DNA of 64,000 nucleotides from assembly GCA_013298025.1 (NCBI GenBank), contig JAAFJE010000011.1, positions 1 through 64,000 on the forward strand, in the 5' to 3' direction. How positions within the stretch are numbered: position 1 is the first letter of the stretch; every line of letters starts with the position of its first letter. Source of the stretch: Cytophagales bacterium. GTDB lineage: Bacteria > Bacteroidota > Bacteroidia > Cytophagales > Spirosomataceae. The translations under genes were made by a program, and so were the position numbers. The notes below the pieces were generated by a model that saw nothing but the letters and a program-made list of their open reading frames with translations, ran no database searches and was not told the origin of the DNA. Positions 43,600 to 52,963 of this stretch are shown in pieces.

Positions 43600-46500
43600 T
43601 TAACTTTCTCTAATCAAGGCCATGAGTTCTTCGGCAGACATTTTTCCGCTACCTTCCGAGCCTTCTAAGAGACCGTCGGCTAAATCTCTTTTGGTTTCAT
43701 GGAGTTTCAAAATTTTAGATTCAACGGTGTTTTCTGCCACCAATCTATACACCGTTACGGGGCGTTGTTGGCCCATGCGGTGTGCTCTGTCGGTGGCTTG
43801 GTCTTCTACGGCTGGATTCCACCACGGGTCTAAGTGAATTACGTAATCGGCTGCCGTAAGGTTTAGTCCTGTGCCTCCTGCTTTTAAGCTTATCAAAAAC
43901 ACATCCCCTTCGCCTCGCTGAAATGCGTCGATGCGTTCTTGGCGTTTGTTGGGTGGAGTGCTGCCATCTAAGTATTGGTAGCGAATATTTTGGGCAATCA
44001 AGTAATCTTCTACAATGGCCAAATGCTTAGTAAACTGACTAAATACCAGCGCTTTATGTTTGTTATCAATGAGTTCTTCGATGATTTCTCCGAAGAGTTC
44101 CAACTTAGAGCTACTCAAGGGTAATTCGGGATTGACCAATTTTGGATGGCAACACGCCAGACGCAAGCGGGTTAATTCTGCCAAAATACGGAAGCGTTTG
44201 TCAGGTGTATTTTCGTTTTCGCTTTCGATGCGTTCGAGGGCATCCATGCGTACCGATTCATAAAACGAGCGTTCTTCCACCGACATCTCTACGTTGAGTA
44301 CGATTTCTGTTTTGGCTGGTAGTTCGTCTAATACCTGATTTTTTCGGCGACGCAGGATAAAAGGCTTGATGAGTTTTTGTAAGATTTTTCGTGTTTCTAC
44401 ATCTTGATTTTTCTCAATAGGAATGGCAAAACGTTCTTGAAAATGCTCATAGCTACCCAAGAACCCTGGATTGATAAAATTAAACAAGTTCCATAGTTCG
44501 CCCAAATGGTTTTCGACAGGTGTACCTGTGGTAATAATCTTAAAGTCGCCATCTAAAGCCATTACCGTTTTCGAGCGTTTGGTCGTTCGGTTTTTAATGG
44601 CTTGTGCTTCGTCTAAGAGAATCGTTGCAAATTTTTTATCCGTAAAAAGTGCTTCTTCGTTTTGTAAAAGCCCATAACTTACCACAATTACATCGAAAGG
44701 GCCGGCATATTGAAGTACATCTTTTCTACCTGTTCCACCAAACATAATCAGGTTGAGCGTAGGAGCAAATCGGCGAGCTTCTTTTTCCCAATTGCGACAA
44801 ACACTGACAGGAGCAACAACGAGTGCAGGGCCGAGAGAAGCTCTTTGGAGCAACAAAGCCAGTGCCTGAATGGTTTTTCCAAGCCCCATGTCATCGGCCA
44901 AACAAGCCCCAACACCCCAACTCGCCAATTGAGAAAGCCACTGATAGCCGTCTTCTTGGTAAGGTCTGAGTTCGGCTTCAAAAGTAGAAGGAAGTTCGGC
45001 TTTCGTCGAACGTACCTCTTTGAGTTTTTTGATACGGTCTTTCCAAGCTTTATTGGCTTTAAACTGTTTTACATCTTCAGAAAGGTCTTCCAACACGCCC
45101 GATGCCAAGATATTACCTTTCATTTTGGTATCTAATACGGCATTGAGGGCATTAAGATGTTTACGAAGTTTTTCGGTAATAGCTACAAATTGTCCGTCGG
45201 AAAGTTGGATGAAATTGCTCGTTGAGTTCATTTTTTGAAGAATATCTTTCAACGACATCACTAAATCTTCATCAATTTGTGCTTCTCCCGAAACTTCAAA
45301 CCAGTTGTTTTCGCTGTTTACCTTTAAGCTAAAATTATCAGGATTAATCGTTCCAAGCAACTTTAATTTTTGTCCTTTGGGCCATTCTATCACCACTTTG
45401 CCCTCTTGTTTGGGTTTTTCTATTTCAAGCAAAGCTTGCAAACACTGTTCAGGCGTATCGAGTACCCACTCATAATTAGCCGATTCGGTTGCGGCCAAGG
45501 TTGGGCAAGCCTCTTCTATTTCATTGAGTAAAGCACGTTCTTTTTTAAGATTACGCTTGGTTTGCATACGCTTGTCGTCCTTTGTACCCAATAATTTTTC
45601 TGCTCCTTTGCCAGGTTTGATATACGGTGGAATATCGGTAAAAGGTTTGACAAAAAACTCTAAATGAAAACCATCGTTCAAAGGGTTTAAGAGTGCATAT
45701 ATACGTGTGTCGGCCTCAACAGTGGGTAAATTTTCAATAGCTTCTTCTAAATCGCTCAAAACGGCGATGTTTTTTGCCAAGGGATTCAGTGCTTTCAAAA
45801 GTTCATCCTTTTTCGATGCAGGTATTTTTAAGGATTTCCCATTAAAGCTTTTTAAAACGCTCACGTGTAAAGGCGTGATTTCGATGATTTTATACCGAGT
45901 AGCCGTTTCTTTTACAATGTACACCCCTGCACCGTTAAAGTCAAAATCAAAGCTGATTGCAACGCTGTCTTTTTTCTGACTTACTTGAAGAGCCACTTCT
46001 CCTTTAGTCAAAGTGATGGGCAAAGTAGCATTACTGGCCGAAAACAAGTAGGGATGTTCTACTAAAGCAGGTATTGTTTTTTTCCAATCAAAATGGTATT
46101 CAAGCGTATTGCTATACCATCCAGAAGAATACACTTCTTCGACAAGTCCAATACTGATGGCTTTGGCATCTTGAGCAGACAAATGCTCGTATTCTCTCGT
46201 TGCCAAACGTTTCAAGGCAATATTTCGACCAGCAGACCAACCCGTTTTTGTTCTTTTTTGCTCAACGGGTTGAATTACTGCTGCCGAAAAATCTAATAAC
46301 CAAGCCAATCGAACACTTGCTTCGTTTGAGCTTTCCCCTTTAGCCGATTTATTTTCTAACTCTTTACTCAAATTTATTAACTGCTTGAGGCTTCGCTCCC
46401 AGTCATCAACCACAGGAATTAAATCCCCGAAAGGTCTTGTACCCAAGGCTTTGTTTAAATCCTCTAAACGTTCTTTTGAGGCGGCATCAAACTTATTGGC

Positions 46501-47727
46501 ATTTTTTACCGACAAATAATAAAGAGCTTCTCGTTCTATCAAGCGGTAGTGGTTGGTCTTGGTTTGGTCAAGTACCTGAAAAGCAAAATCTTTAAGAGAT
46601 ATTTTCGGAACGATTGGAGCAATAAGCAAATACCAAAACTGTTGAAAAAGAGATTTTGAATTGAATTGGCTTAAAGAATAGACTGAACTTGTTACTTCAT
46701 TGACACTAAAGTGATAAAGTCCACCTAATAAATGTACATAATCCTGTGTAGGGAAGTTTTTCGCTGCATACGTTTCATATTCTCTATAAAAGATATGGAA
46801 GGCCATTTCATCTACTTTGAACAGTGCCAATCCATAGCCCAACAAAGACCATTCCATAAAATAACCTTTCTTTTTATTGGTTAATTTTTTCCAAGTTTTT
46901 AGGGCATTTTCATAGGATTGAATAGCTTCTGGGTATGCTCCCTCAATGGTTAAAATCAAGCCATACAAACTCTGTAATTGGTAGTTTGGAACATCGGTGA
47001 TAAGTTTTTTGGCTTCACTAAATTCACCTTTGAAAAATAGCTCTGTACATTTCCAATACGTTGTTATAGATACTTGTTCAAATAATTGATTTTCATTAAT
47101 TAACGCTAAATGTTCACTGATGGAATGTCCAGAGGTCAACTCATAATTTATTAAAAGCTCTATAACACGTTCTTGGAAAGGTTTTCCAAATAAACGTAGG
47201 TCGCCTAAAGAAAGGGTTTTCGTAAAAATATGTAAAATAAGATGACTTTGAGCAGTGTAATAGGTTTCTTTTTCGGGGTCTAATCGACTGTTCAAATAAG
47301 CATTATCTAAACCAAATATAGCCAGACGATAGTTACGAATGGAACGTACTTGCGTTATATTGGCAAAGCTCCAACCACTTGTACCAGTTGGGTATATAGA
47401 CTTAATACGTTGGCATACATCATCGAACCACGCTTCTTCTGATGCGATTTTAATCAAATAGTTCTGAAACTCTTGTGACTTAAACTGAATGGAAGAAGGG
47501 TTAGATGTCTGAATAAAAATCTCTTTTTTAATAAAGAAAGAGATTTTTGTAGAAGCAGTTTTTGGGTTAAAGGCTTTATCATTTTCATCTTTCAAAGACA
47601 GTTTTGCCAGAAACGAAGTAAATTCTTGTACATTCAAATGCTCGTATAGCATAGAGTAATACATGAGTATTTTCTTGTCGCTATCTGGCAATTCATTCAA
47701 TATTTTTTTATATGTATCAATATTCAT
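43600..47727 (-). CDS. SNF2/DEAD-like helicase, large
   Basis: A 1375-residue protein. The N-terminal 900 residues are mostly helical with TPR-like stretches (AYPEAIQSYENALKTWKKL) and a probable SNF2-associated region. The ATPase core is at the C-terminus: DDMGLGKTIQALALL near 944, DEAQAIKNRTTKRSK near 1038, LRRRKNQVLDELP, and the second RecA domain with FSQFTKHLAIVEDYL, DGSTPPNKRQERIDAFQ and the arginine-finger motif DRAHRMGQQRPV. It translocates on double-stranded DNA and remodels bound proteins; the bacterial role may be transcription recycling or defence. It is monocistronic. Confidence 0.93.
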   Translation of the reverse strand: MNIDTYKKILNELPDSDKKILMYYSMLYEHLNVQEFTSFLAKLSLKDENDKAFNPKTASTKISFFIKKEIFIQTSNPSSIQFKSQEFQNYLIKIASEEAWFDDVCQRIKSIYPTGTSGWSFANITQVRSIRNYRLAIFGLDNAYLNSRLDPEKETYYTAQSHLILHIFTKTLSLGDLRLFGKPFQERVIELLINYELTSGHSISEHLALINENQLFEQVSITTYWKCTELFFKGEFSEAKKLITDVPNYQLQSLYGLILTIEGAYPEAIQSYENALKTWKKLTNKKKGYFMEWSLLGYGLALFKVDEMAFHIFYREYETYAAKNFPTQDYVHLLGGLYHFSVNEVTSSVYSLSQFNSKSLFQQFWYLLIAPIVPKISLKDFAFQVLDQTKTNHYRLIEREALYYLSVKNANKFDAASKERLEDLNKALGTRPFGDLIPVVDDWERSLKQLINLSKELENKSAKGESSNEASVRLAWLLDFSAAVIQPVEQKRTKTGWSAGRNIALKRLATREYEHLSAQDAKAISIGLVEEVYSSGWYSNTLEYHFDWKKTIPALVEHPYLFSASNATLPITLTKGEVALQVSQKKDSVAISFDFDFNGAGVYIVKETATRYKIIEITPLHVSVLKSFNGKSLKIPASKKDELLKALNPLAKNIAVLSDLEEAIENLPTVEADTRIYALLNPLNDGFHLEFFVKPFTDIPPYIKPGKGAEKLLGTKDDKRMQTKRNLKKERALLNEIEEACPTLAATESANYEWVLDTPEQCLQALLEIEKPKQEGKVVIEWPKGQKLKLLGTINPDNFSLKVNSENNWFEVSGEAQIDEDLVMSLKDILQKMNSTSNFIQLSDGQFVAITEKLRKHLNALNAVLDTKMKGNILASGVLEDLSEDVKQFKANKAWKDRIKKLKEVRSTKAELPSTFEAELRPYQEDGYQWLSQLASWGVGACLADDMGLGKTIQALALLLQRASLGPALVVAPVSVCRNWEKEARRFAPTLNLIMFGGTGRKDVLQYAGPFDVIVVSYGLLQNEEALFTDKKFATILLDEAQAIKNRTTKRSKTVMALDGDFKIITTGTPVENHLGELWNLFNFINPGFLGSYEHFQERFAIPIEKNQDVETRKILQKLIKPFILRRRKNQVLDELPAKTEIVLNVEMSVEERSFYESVRMDALERIESENENTPDKRFRILAELTRLRLACCHPKLVNPELPLSSSKLELFGEIIEELIDNKHKALVFSQFTKHLAIVEDYLIAQNIRYQYLDGSTPPNKRQERIDAFQRGEGDVFLISLKAGGTGLNLTAADYVIHLDPWWNPAVEDQATDRAHRMGQQRPVTVYRLVAENTVESKILKLHETKRDLADGLLEGSEGSGKMSAEELMALIRES

Positions 47728-47872
47728 GCGATATGCTGTATAATATTATTTTGGGAAATCCCTACAAATGAATACATTGAGTTGAATTGAACTGCAAATT
47801 TACTAATCAATTTTTAATATATAGTCCTTTATTGCGATAGGTTTATTCGCTTTCCGCCTCAAGATACGCTTT

Positions 47873-50068
47873 TTATTTTTCCCCACCCGGATGATACGTT
47901 TTTTCGGCGTGTTGAAGTATATCTTCTTTGTAAAATAAAACGTCTTTGAATTGTCCTTTGGTGTACATTTCGGCTTGGTCGCTAAAGTGCTTAGACGTAA
48001 CATCGCCACTCTGACCGCCAGCCAATAGGGATTTTGCCTTGATTTTTTCACCAAATTCTACCGCACAAATAAAGCTATTCCCGTTTACGCCATAGCGTTT
48101 CTTTGTTCCTGCAAAATAACGCCCCGTGTAAGAAGGCAACATTCCCCAAGCCGAGGAGGCAAAAGGTACAGGCAAACTGGGCTTTTCGTCGTTATAGGCT
48201 TGGTCTATGTCGCTCGAAATGCGTTGAAAACGATTGATTTCGCCCCAAGCCACTTGCCACGTACCAAACCTGCTTTGTAAATCTTGTATCGTTTCTTGAA
48301 AATTTTGTACCAAAAACGAAGCTTCGGCTGTACTCGCAAACGCTTGTGTGCGACCTACTTGGTCGTTTTTTTCTGGATTGGCTAATTGTATTTTTTGAAT
48401 ACTCGGCTGCAAGCGTTGTGCCCATTCTATCGCAAGGGTTGTGGCAACCGATTGGCTACTGGTGCGGTAGTCCCATGCTTGGAGTTGAGCGATAGGCTCG
48501 GCAAGCGATTTTTTACGTGGGTCATCGGCAGCAAGGGTTTGATACGCTTTGAGCAAGGCTGGCACCAATACTTCAAAAGCCGCCAGATAGTTGTCGTATC
48601 CTGCCTGAATCACTTTGTCGAGGGTGTAGGCTTTTTCTTTCGATAATACCCTTACGGCATTGATACCCCTAAAATTTTCGCCATCGGGTGCCATATAGCT
48701 CGGAAAGTCTTTGCGTTTGGGACTTGCTTCGCCTGCCACGGTAAAGGGCGTAGCGTTGCAGTTTTGCAGCCAGCCATTGGTTGGATTATACACGTGTATA
48801 GCCTCCGCCACAGGATGCAAGCCTTGCCATTCGGTTGCGGCAATAGAGCCGTCAACGGGCTTCGACCAATCGAAGGCAGGGTTGCGTTTGGGTAAAAAAT
48901 TCCCATGCCAATAAGCAATGTTTCCTTCGGCATCGGCATAAACCGTGTTGTTGGAGGTGTTGGCTTGCAAATCCATGACTTTCTGATAAGCCTTGAAACT
49001 ATCGGCTTTGGTGCGAAGCCAGCTTTGCATGAGTCCTTTCATAGAACGGTTATTGGCTTTCATACTGAGCCATTCGCCGTTGCGTTTGGCCATAATTGGC
49101 CCATGATGCGTAAACATGACGGCAAAAGTTTTGGTCTGAAAAGACGTTCCAACTTTGTACCGAATACGGATATTTTTGGTTTTTACAGGCCGAAGGGTGT
49201 TTTCATAACGATAAAACCAACGGTTATTTTGCTTGACGAGTTTTTCTATGTACGAATCCGAAATATCGGTATAACTGGAAGTGTGCATCCAACCGCAATG
49301 CTCGTTAAATCCCTGATAAACAAATAATTGTCCCCACGTTACCGCACCATAAGCGTTCAGTCCTTGCTGACTGACAACGTGTACTTCAGGACGAAAATAG
49401 AAGGTTACGTGCGGATTGATATACAAAATGGCCTTACCCGATTGCGTAATACTTGGCGAAAAAGCAAAGCCATTCGAACCAGTAAGAATTTCCTCTTCGG
49501 CTACTTTGGGATGCCAAGTACCCAAGGCTTCACCCATGCTGTAAAGAGCTTTGATTTCGTTGAGTTGAATATCGGCAGTGCTGATAGCCCCAATACTGCC
49601 GTCTGTCCAAAGCAACGAATACCAAGGCTCGAAACGCTTCAACACGGCAGGTTTTACCGATGGATGTTTGTATAAATAATAATTGATGCCATCGGCATGG
49701 GCATTGAGGAGTTGTTTGAGCCACAAGGGTGCTTTTTTGTAGTCGGCAATGGCTTCGCTCGAATCTATCACCATCCGAATGAGCAAATCTTCGTAAAGTT
49801 CCGTTTCGCCTTTTACTTCCGACAGTCGCCCTAATTTTTCGAGGTAATTCATTTCTACCCGTTTAAAATCGTCTTCGCATTGGGCATAAAGCAAGCCAAA
49901 AACGGCATCGGCATCGGTTTTGCCATAAATATGCGGAATACCCCAATGGTCTCGGATAATTTCAACTTGCTGGGCTTGTCGTTCCCATCGGGCAATTTCT
50001 TTGGGCGAAAACTGTTGTGCCAGTCCTGAGATAGGGAAAAGTAAGCAATAAAGTAAGAGTTTTTTCAT
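47873..50068 (-). CDS. Penicillin acylase family Ntn-hydrolase
   Basis: A 731-residue exported protein. Residues 1-18 form a signal peptide (MKKLLLYCLLFPISGLAQ). VEIIRDHWGIPHIYGKTDAD (35-54) is the conserved start; the processing site and N-terminal nucleophile lie at LTGSNGFAF (Ser198). Oxyanion-hole and partner residues follow in NPHVTFYFRPEVHVVSQQG. The enzyme self-cleaves in the periplasm into alpha and beta chains and deacylates amides. In nature the substrates may be acyl-homoserine lactones or phenylacetyl amides; the exact one is not shown. Short frames on both strands inside are shadows. Confidence 0.93.
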   Translation of the reverse strand: MKKLLLYCLLFPISGLAQQFSPKEIARWERQAQQVEIIRDHWGIPHIYGKTDADAVFGLLYAQCEDDFKRVEMNYLEKLGRLSEVKGETELYEDLLIRMVIDSSEAIADYKKAPLWLKQLLNAHADGINYYLYKHPSVKPAVLKRFEPWYSLLWTDGSIGAISTADIQLNEIKALYSMGEALGTWHPKVAEEEILTGSNGFAFSPSITQSGKAILYINPHVTFYFRPEVHVVSQQGLNAYGAVTWGQLFVYQGFNEHCGWMHTSSYTDISDSYIEKLVKQNNRWFYRYENTLRPVKTKNIRIRYKVGTSFQTKTFAVMFTHHGPIMAKRNGEWLSMKANNRSMKGLMQSWLRTKADSFKAYQKVMDLQANTSNNTVYADAEGNIAYWHGNFLPKRNPAFDWSKPVDGSIAATEWQGLHPVAEAIHVYNPTNGWLQNCNATPFTVAGEASPKRKDFPSYMAPDGENFRGINAVRVLSKEKAYTLDKVIQAGYDNYLAAFEVLVPALLKAYQTLAADDPRKKSLAEPIAQLQAWDYRTSSQSVATTLAIEWAQRLQPSIQKIQLANPEKNDQVGRTQAFASTAEASFLVQNFQETIQDLQSRFGTWQVAWGEINRFQRISSDIDQAYNDEKPSLPVPFASSAWGMLPSYTGRYFAGTKKRYGVNGNSFICAVEFGEKIKAKSLLAGGQSGDVTSKHFSDQAEMYTKGQFKDVLFYKEDILQHAEKTYHPGGEK

Positions 50069-50263
50069 GATTGGTTGATGAATAAGTCTTGAATCGTGTT
50101 ATTGAAAATTAGCAATTTATTCTAATACTAAAAAATAGAATTTCAGAGCCTTGTCAAATAGGTTCAGTAAGAAATAATATTTCTCTAAAAAAAATTACAA
50201 TTTTTCAAAAAAAAAGGCTGTTCGACAAGGAGAGTATAAGACAGTTGTGCTTTAGAAAATATA

Positions 50264-50271
50264 TAATTTTG
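50264..50271 (+). promoter_or_regulatory. candidate -7 box for rhaT-like gene
   Basis: TAATTTTG matches the Bacteroidota -7 consensus, 45 bp before the start at 50316. A TTG lies at 50245-50247, closer than the usual 20-nt spacing, so the -33 box is weak. Confidence 0.35.
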
Positions 50272-50315
50272 GAGAATCTCATATAAAAATTGTAATTTTT
50301 GAATAAATCAACTGT

Positions 50316-51368
50316 ATGGAATCTATTTTCGGTGTAATCTTTCACTCCATAGGAGGTTTTGCTTCTGGTAGTTTTTACATTCCTTATAACCGTGTTAAAT
50401 CTTGGGCTTGGGAAAGTGCTTGGATTGTCGGAGGAATTTTTTCTTGGCTCATCGTTCCCTACGTAGCGGCTTACCTGACGATTCCCGATTTTATGGGCAT
50501 TATTCAACAAACCGATAACACTGTGCTTTTCTGGACTTTCTTGATGGGCTTGTTGTGGGGTATCGGAGGACTCACCTTTGGGCTTGCTATGCGTTATTTA
50601 GGAATGTCGCTAGGAATGTCGATTGCACTGAGTTTGTGTTCGGTATTTGGCTCGTTGGTGCCTGCAATTTACAGAGATGTATTCACCGCCGATGTTGAGG
50701 GAACGTTTTCGTATATGATTTCTCATGCAGGCGGACAAGTGGTTTTGCTTGGTGTATTGGTTTGTATTTTGGGGATTGTGGTTTGTGGTAAAGCTGGGAT
50801 GATGAAAGAAAATGAACTCAGTGAAGAACAGAAAAAAGCTACCATCAAAGAATTTAACCTTACCAAAGGGCTTATCGTTGCCACTATTTCAGGAACGATG
50901 AGTGCTTGTTTCAACTTTGGTATTGAGGCTGGCAAATCAATGGCCGATGTTGCCGTAGCAAAGGGTTGCAATCCACTTTTCCAAAACAATGTTATTTTTA
51001 TTGTGGTACTTTGGGGTGGATTTGCCACCAACTTTATCTGGTGTATGTATTTGAACACTCGTAATAAATCGTTTGGCGATTACCTCAATGCCGCCGCACC
51101 TTTGGCTAAAAACTATTCGTTTGCTGCCGTAGCTGGCACAACTTGGTTTATGCAGTTTTTCTTCTACGGCATGGGCGAAAGTAAATTAGGCAACGGGGCT
51201 AGTTCGTGGATTTTGCACATGGCAACCATCATTCTTACGTCTAATTGCTGGGGGATTTTCTTTGGCGAATGGGGTGGCGTTTCAAAACCTACGTTCCGTA
51301 CTATTCTTACGGGTATTGGTATTATTTTGCTTTCGGTGATTATCGTTGGTATTGGTAATTCGTTGTAA
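50316..51368 (+). CDS. rhaT: L-rhamnose/proton symporter RhaT family
   Basis: A 350-residue membrane protein with about ten spans. MESIFGVIFHSIGGFASGSF and AWESAWIVGGIFSWLIVPYV match the N-terminus of RhaT, and FQNNVIFIVVLWGGFATNFI is typical of the second half. It brings L-rhamnose or a related sugar into the cytoplasm with a proton. The next gene is a GntR regulator beginning 50 bp later, so the pair is probably a sugar-use operon. No rhamnose enzymes (RhaA, RhaB) are in the window, so the sugar is not proven. Confidence 0.9.
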   Translation: MESIFGVIFHSIGGFASGSFYIPYNRVKSWAWESAWIVGGIFSWLIVPYVAAYLTIPDFMGIIQQTDNTVLFWTFLMGLLWGIGGLTFGLAMRYLGMSLGMSIALSLCSVFGSLVPAIYRDVFTADVEGTFSYMISHAGGQVVLLGVLVCILGIVVCGKAGMMKENELSEEQKKATIKEFNLTKGLIVATISGTMSACFNFGIEAGKSMADVAVAKGCNPLFQNNVIFIVVLWGGFATNFIWCMYLNTRNKSFGDYLNAAAPLAKNYSFAAVAGTTWFMQFFFYGMGESKLGNGASSWILHMATIILTSNCWGIFFGEWGGVSKPTFRTILTGIGIILLSVIIVGIGNSL

Positions 51369-51418
51369 TATCTTTGGGCATTCTAACAACGGAGTTGGAA
51401 TGCCTTTTGTTTGTTTAT

Positions 51419-52450
51419 ATGAAAAAAGAACGCTTTTTAGGGTATTTTCAAATCAATGAATATTCGGCTACGCCCAAGTATCAACAGTTGGTCAATTCTG
51501 TACTCAATGGCATTCGCCAAGGATACCTCAGCGTAGGCGATTTACTGCCTTCTATCAACGAAATCAGTATTGAGTTCGACATTTCTCGCATCACCGTCGA
51601 GAAGGGCTACAACGAACTCCGCAAACTCGGCGTGGTCACTTCAACGCCCGGCAAGGGTTATTTTATTGCCAGCACCAGTCTTTCGCAAGAACTCAAAATC
51701 TTTTTGTTGTTTAATAAACTTAGTACCCATAAAAAAATCATTTACGATGCTTTTGTCAAAACATTGGGCGACAAAGCAGCGATTGATTTTTATGTGTATA
51801 ACAACGATTATGTATTGTTTAGCAAGCTATTAGAGCAAGAAAACAACAGCCATACGCACTATGTGATTATTCCACATTTTATCGACAACGAAGAAAAGGC
51901 GTATGAACTACTCGACCAATTGCCCAAAGATAAGTTGATTATCATTGATAAAAAGGTGAAGAGTATGCAAGGAAAATATGGTGCGGTGTATGAAAATTTT
52001 GAAAAAGACATTTTCAATGCCCTCACACAAGCCCTTGAGCCTTTGAGCAAATACCATACAATTAAGTTGATTTTTCCAGAAAACAGCTATTTTCCACAAG
52101 AGATAGCCCAAGGTTTCCTTACTTTTTGTAGTAACTATGCTTTCAATCATAAAATACTACACAGCTTTCATAACGAAACCGTTGAAAAAGGAGAAGTGTA
52201 TATCAATTTGATGGACGATGATTTGGTAAAATTACTAGAAAACATCATCACGTTGGGCTTGGAAGTAGGCGAAGATGTGGGCATTATTTCGTACAACGAA
52301 ACACCACTTAAAAAATTTATTACCAAGGGTTTAACTACCATTTCTACCGACTTTGAAGCAATGGGCAGAAGTGCCGCTCAATTGATTTTAAACCATAGTA
52401 AAGAGCATATCGAAAACCCTTTTTATTTGAACTTACGAGGGTCTTTGTAG
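51419..52450 (+). CDS. GntR family regulator with sugar-binding-like effector domain
   Basis: A 343-residue protein, start taken at ATG 51419 (MKKERFLGYFQINEYSATPK). The N-terminal winged helix has YQQLVNSVLNGIRQGYLSVG and ITVEKGYNELRKLGVV, the GntR pattern. The rest resembles a LacI/periplasmic binding-protein fold (VIIPHFIDNEEKAYELL, EDVGIISYNETPLKKFITKG LTTISTDF). It is probably a sugar-responsive repressor or activator controlling the upstream transporter; closest known type is the rhamnose/fucose-related GntR group. The longer upstream frame is not used. Confidence 0.9.
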   Translation: MKKERFLGYFQINEYSATPKYQQLVNSVLNGIRQGYLSVGDLLPSINEISIEFDISRITVEKGYNELRKLGVVTSTPGKGYFIASTSLSQELKIFLLFNKLSTHKKIIYDAFVKTLGDKAAIDFYVYNNDYVLFSKLLEQENNSHTHYVIIPHFIDNEEKAYELLDQLPKDKLIIIDKKVKSMQGKYGAVYENFEKDIFNALTQALEPLSKYHTIKLIFPENSYFPQEIAQGFLTFCSNYAFNHKILHSFHNETVEKGEVYINLMDDDLVKLLENIITLGLEVGEDVGIISYNETPLKKFITKGLTTISTDFEAMGRSAAQLILNHSKEHIENPFYLNLRGSL

Positions 52451-52480
52451 GAAAAATTGGGCGTGTCGGCTTTTATCGAA

Positions 52481-52963
52481 TTATTCATGATAAGGTAAGT
52501 CTTCGGGACGTTTGCAGGCTGTTACGACAAAACCGGGAAAATTGAGTAAGTCGGCAACGAAAGCATCATCAATACTCAAAGCATATTTCCGATGCGACAG
52601 TAAAACGGTAGGAATATGTTCTCTATCTTCCTGATTACAAGTAAGCTTCTTTTCTATTTTTTTGGTAAAATGAATTTGCTGAAAGTCCTTAATGGCTTGA
52701 TTCTTGATAAAAACCAAACGTCCTTGTTTTTGAAGTCGCCCAATAATAGCAATGATATTCTGCCCTTCTTTCACATTTTGGTTAGAGCGATTGTACTCGT
52801 TCAATAGCTTTTGTGAAACGACCAAATGGGCATTCGTGTCTATTGCTCCTGCTTTGATTTCGGTGTATTTGATAAGCCAATCTCTTAATTTTATATAGGC
52901 TGGGTCGGCAGGGTTTTTAAAACGACTGGCAATATTGTTATCAATAAAAATATCTTTTTTCAT
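52481..52963 (-). CDS. PIN-like nuclease/toxin
   Basis: A 160-residue protein with a PIN-like layout: the first strand ends in an Asp (KKDIFIDNNIASRF, Asp8), a helix holds an acidic residue (SQKLLNEYNRS), and the end has YALSIDDAFVADLLNFPGF with two or three acidic residues. These would bind the metal for RNA cleavage. The gene starts within the last codons of the AAA ATPase gene (ATGA overlap of 4 bp), so the two are translated together. The pair looks like an ATPase-controlled ribonuclease. I do not know a named family for this combination. Confidence 0.7.
   Translation of the reverse strand: MKKDIFIDNNIASRFKNPADPAYIKLRDWLIKYTEIKAGAIDTNAHLVVSQKLLNEYNRSNQNVKEGQNIIAIIGRLQKQGRLVFIKNQAIKDFQQIHFTKKIEKKLTCNQEDREHIPTVLLSHRKYALSIDDAFVADLLNFPGFVVTACKRPEDLPYHE

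Noticed and set aside
47803-48054. 83-residue minus-strand frame after the penicillin acylase
   Set aside because: It overlaps the end of the acylase gene in another frame and has no supporting features.
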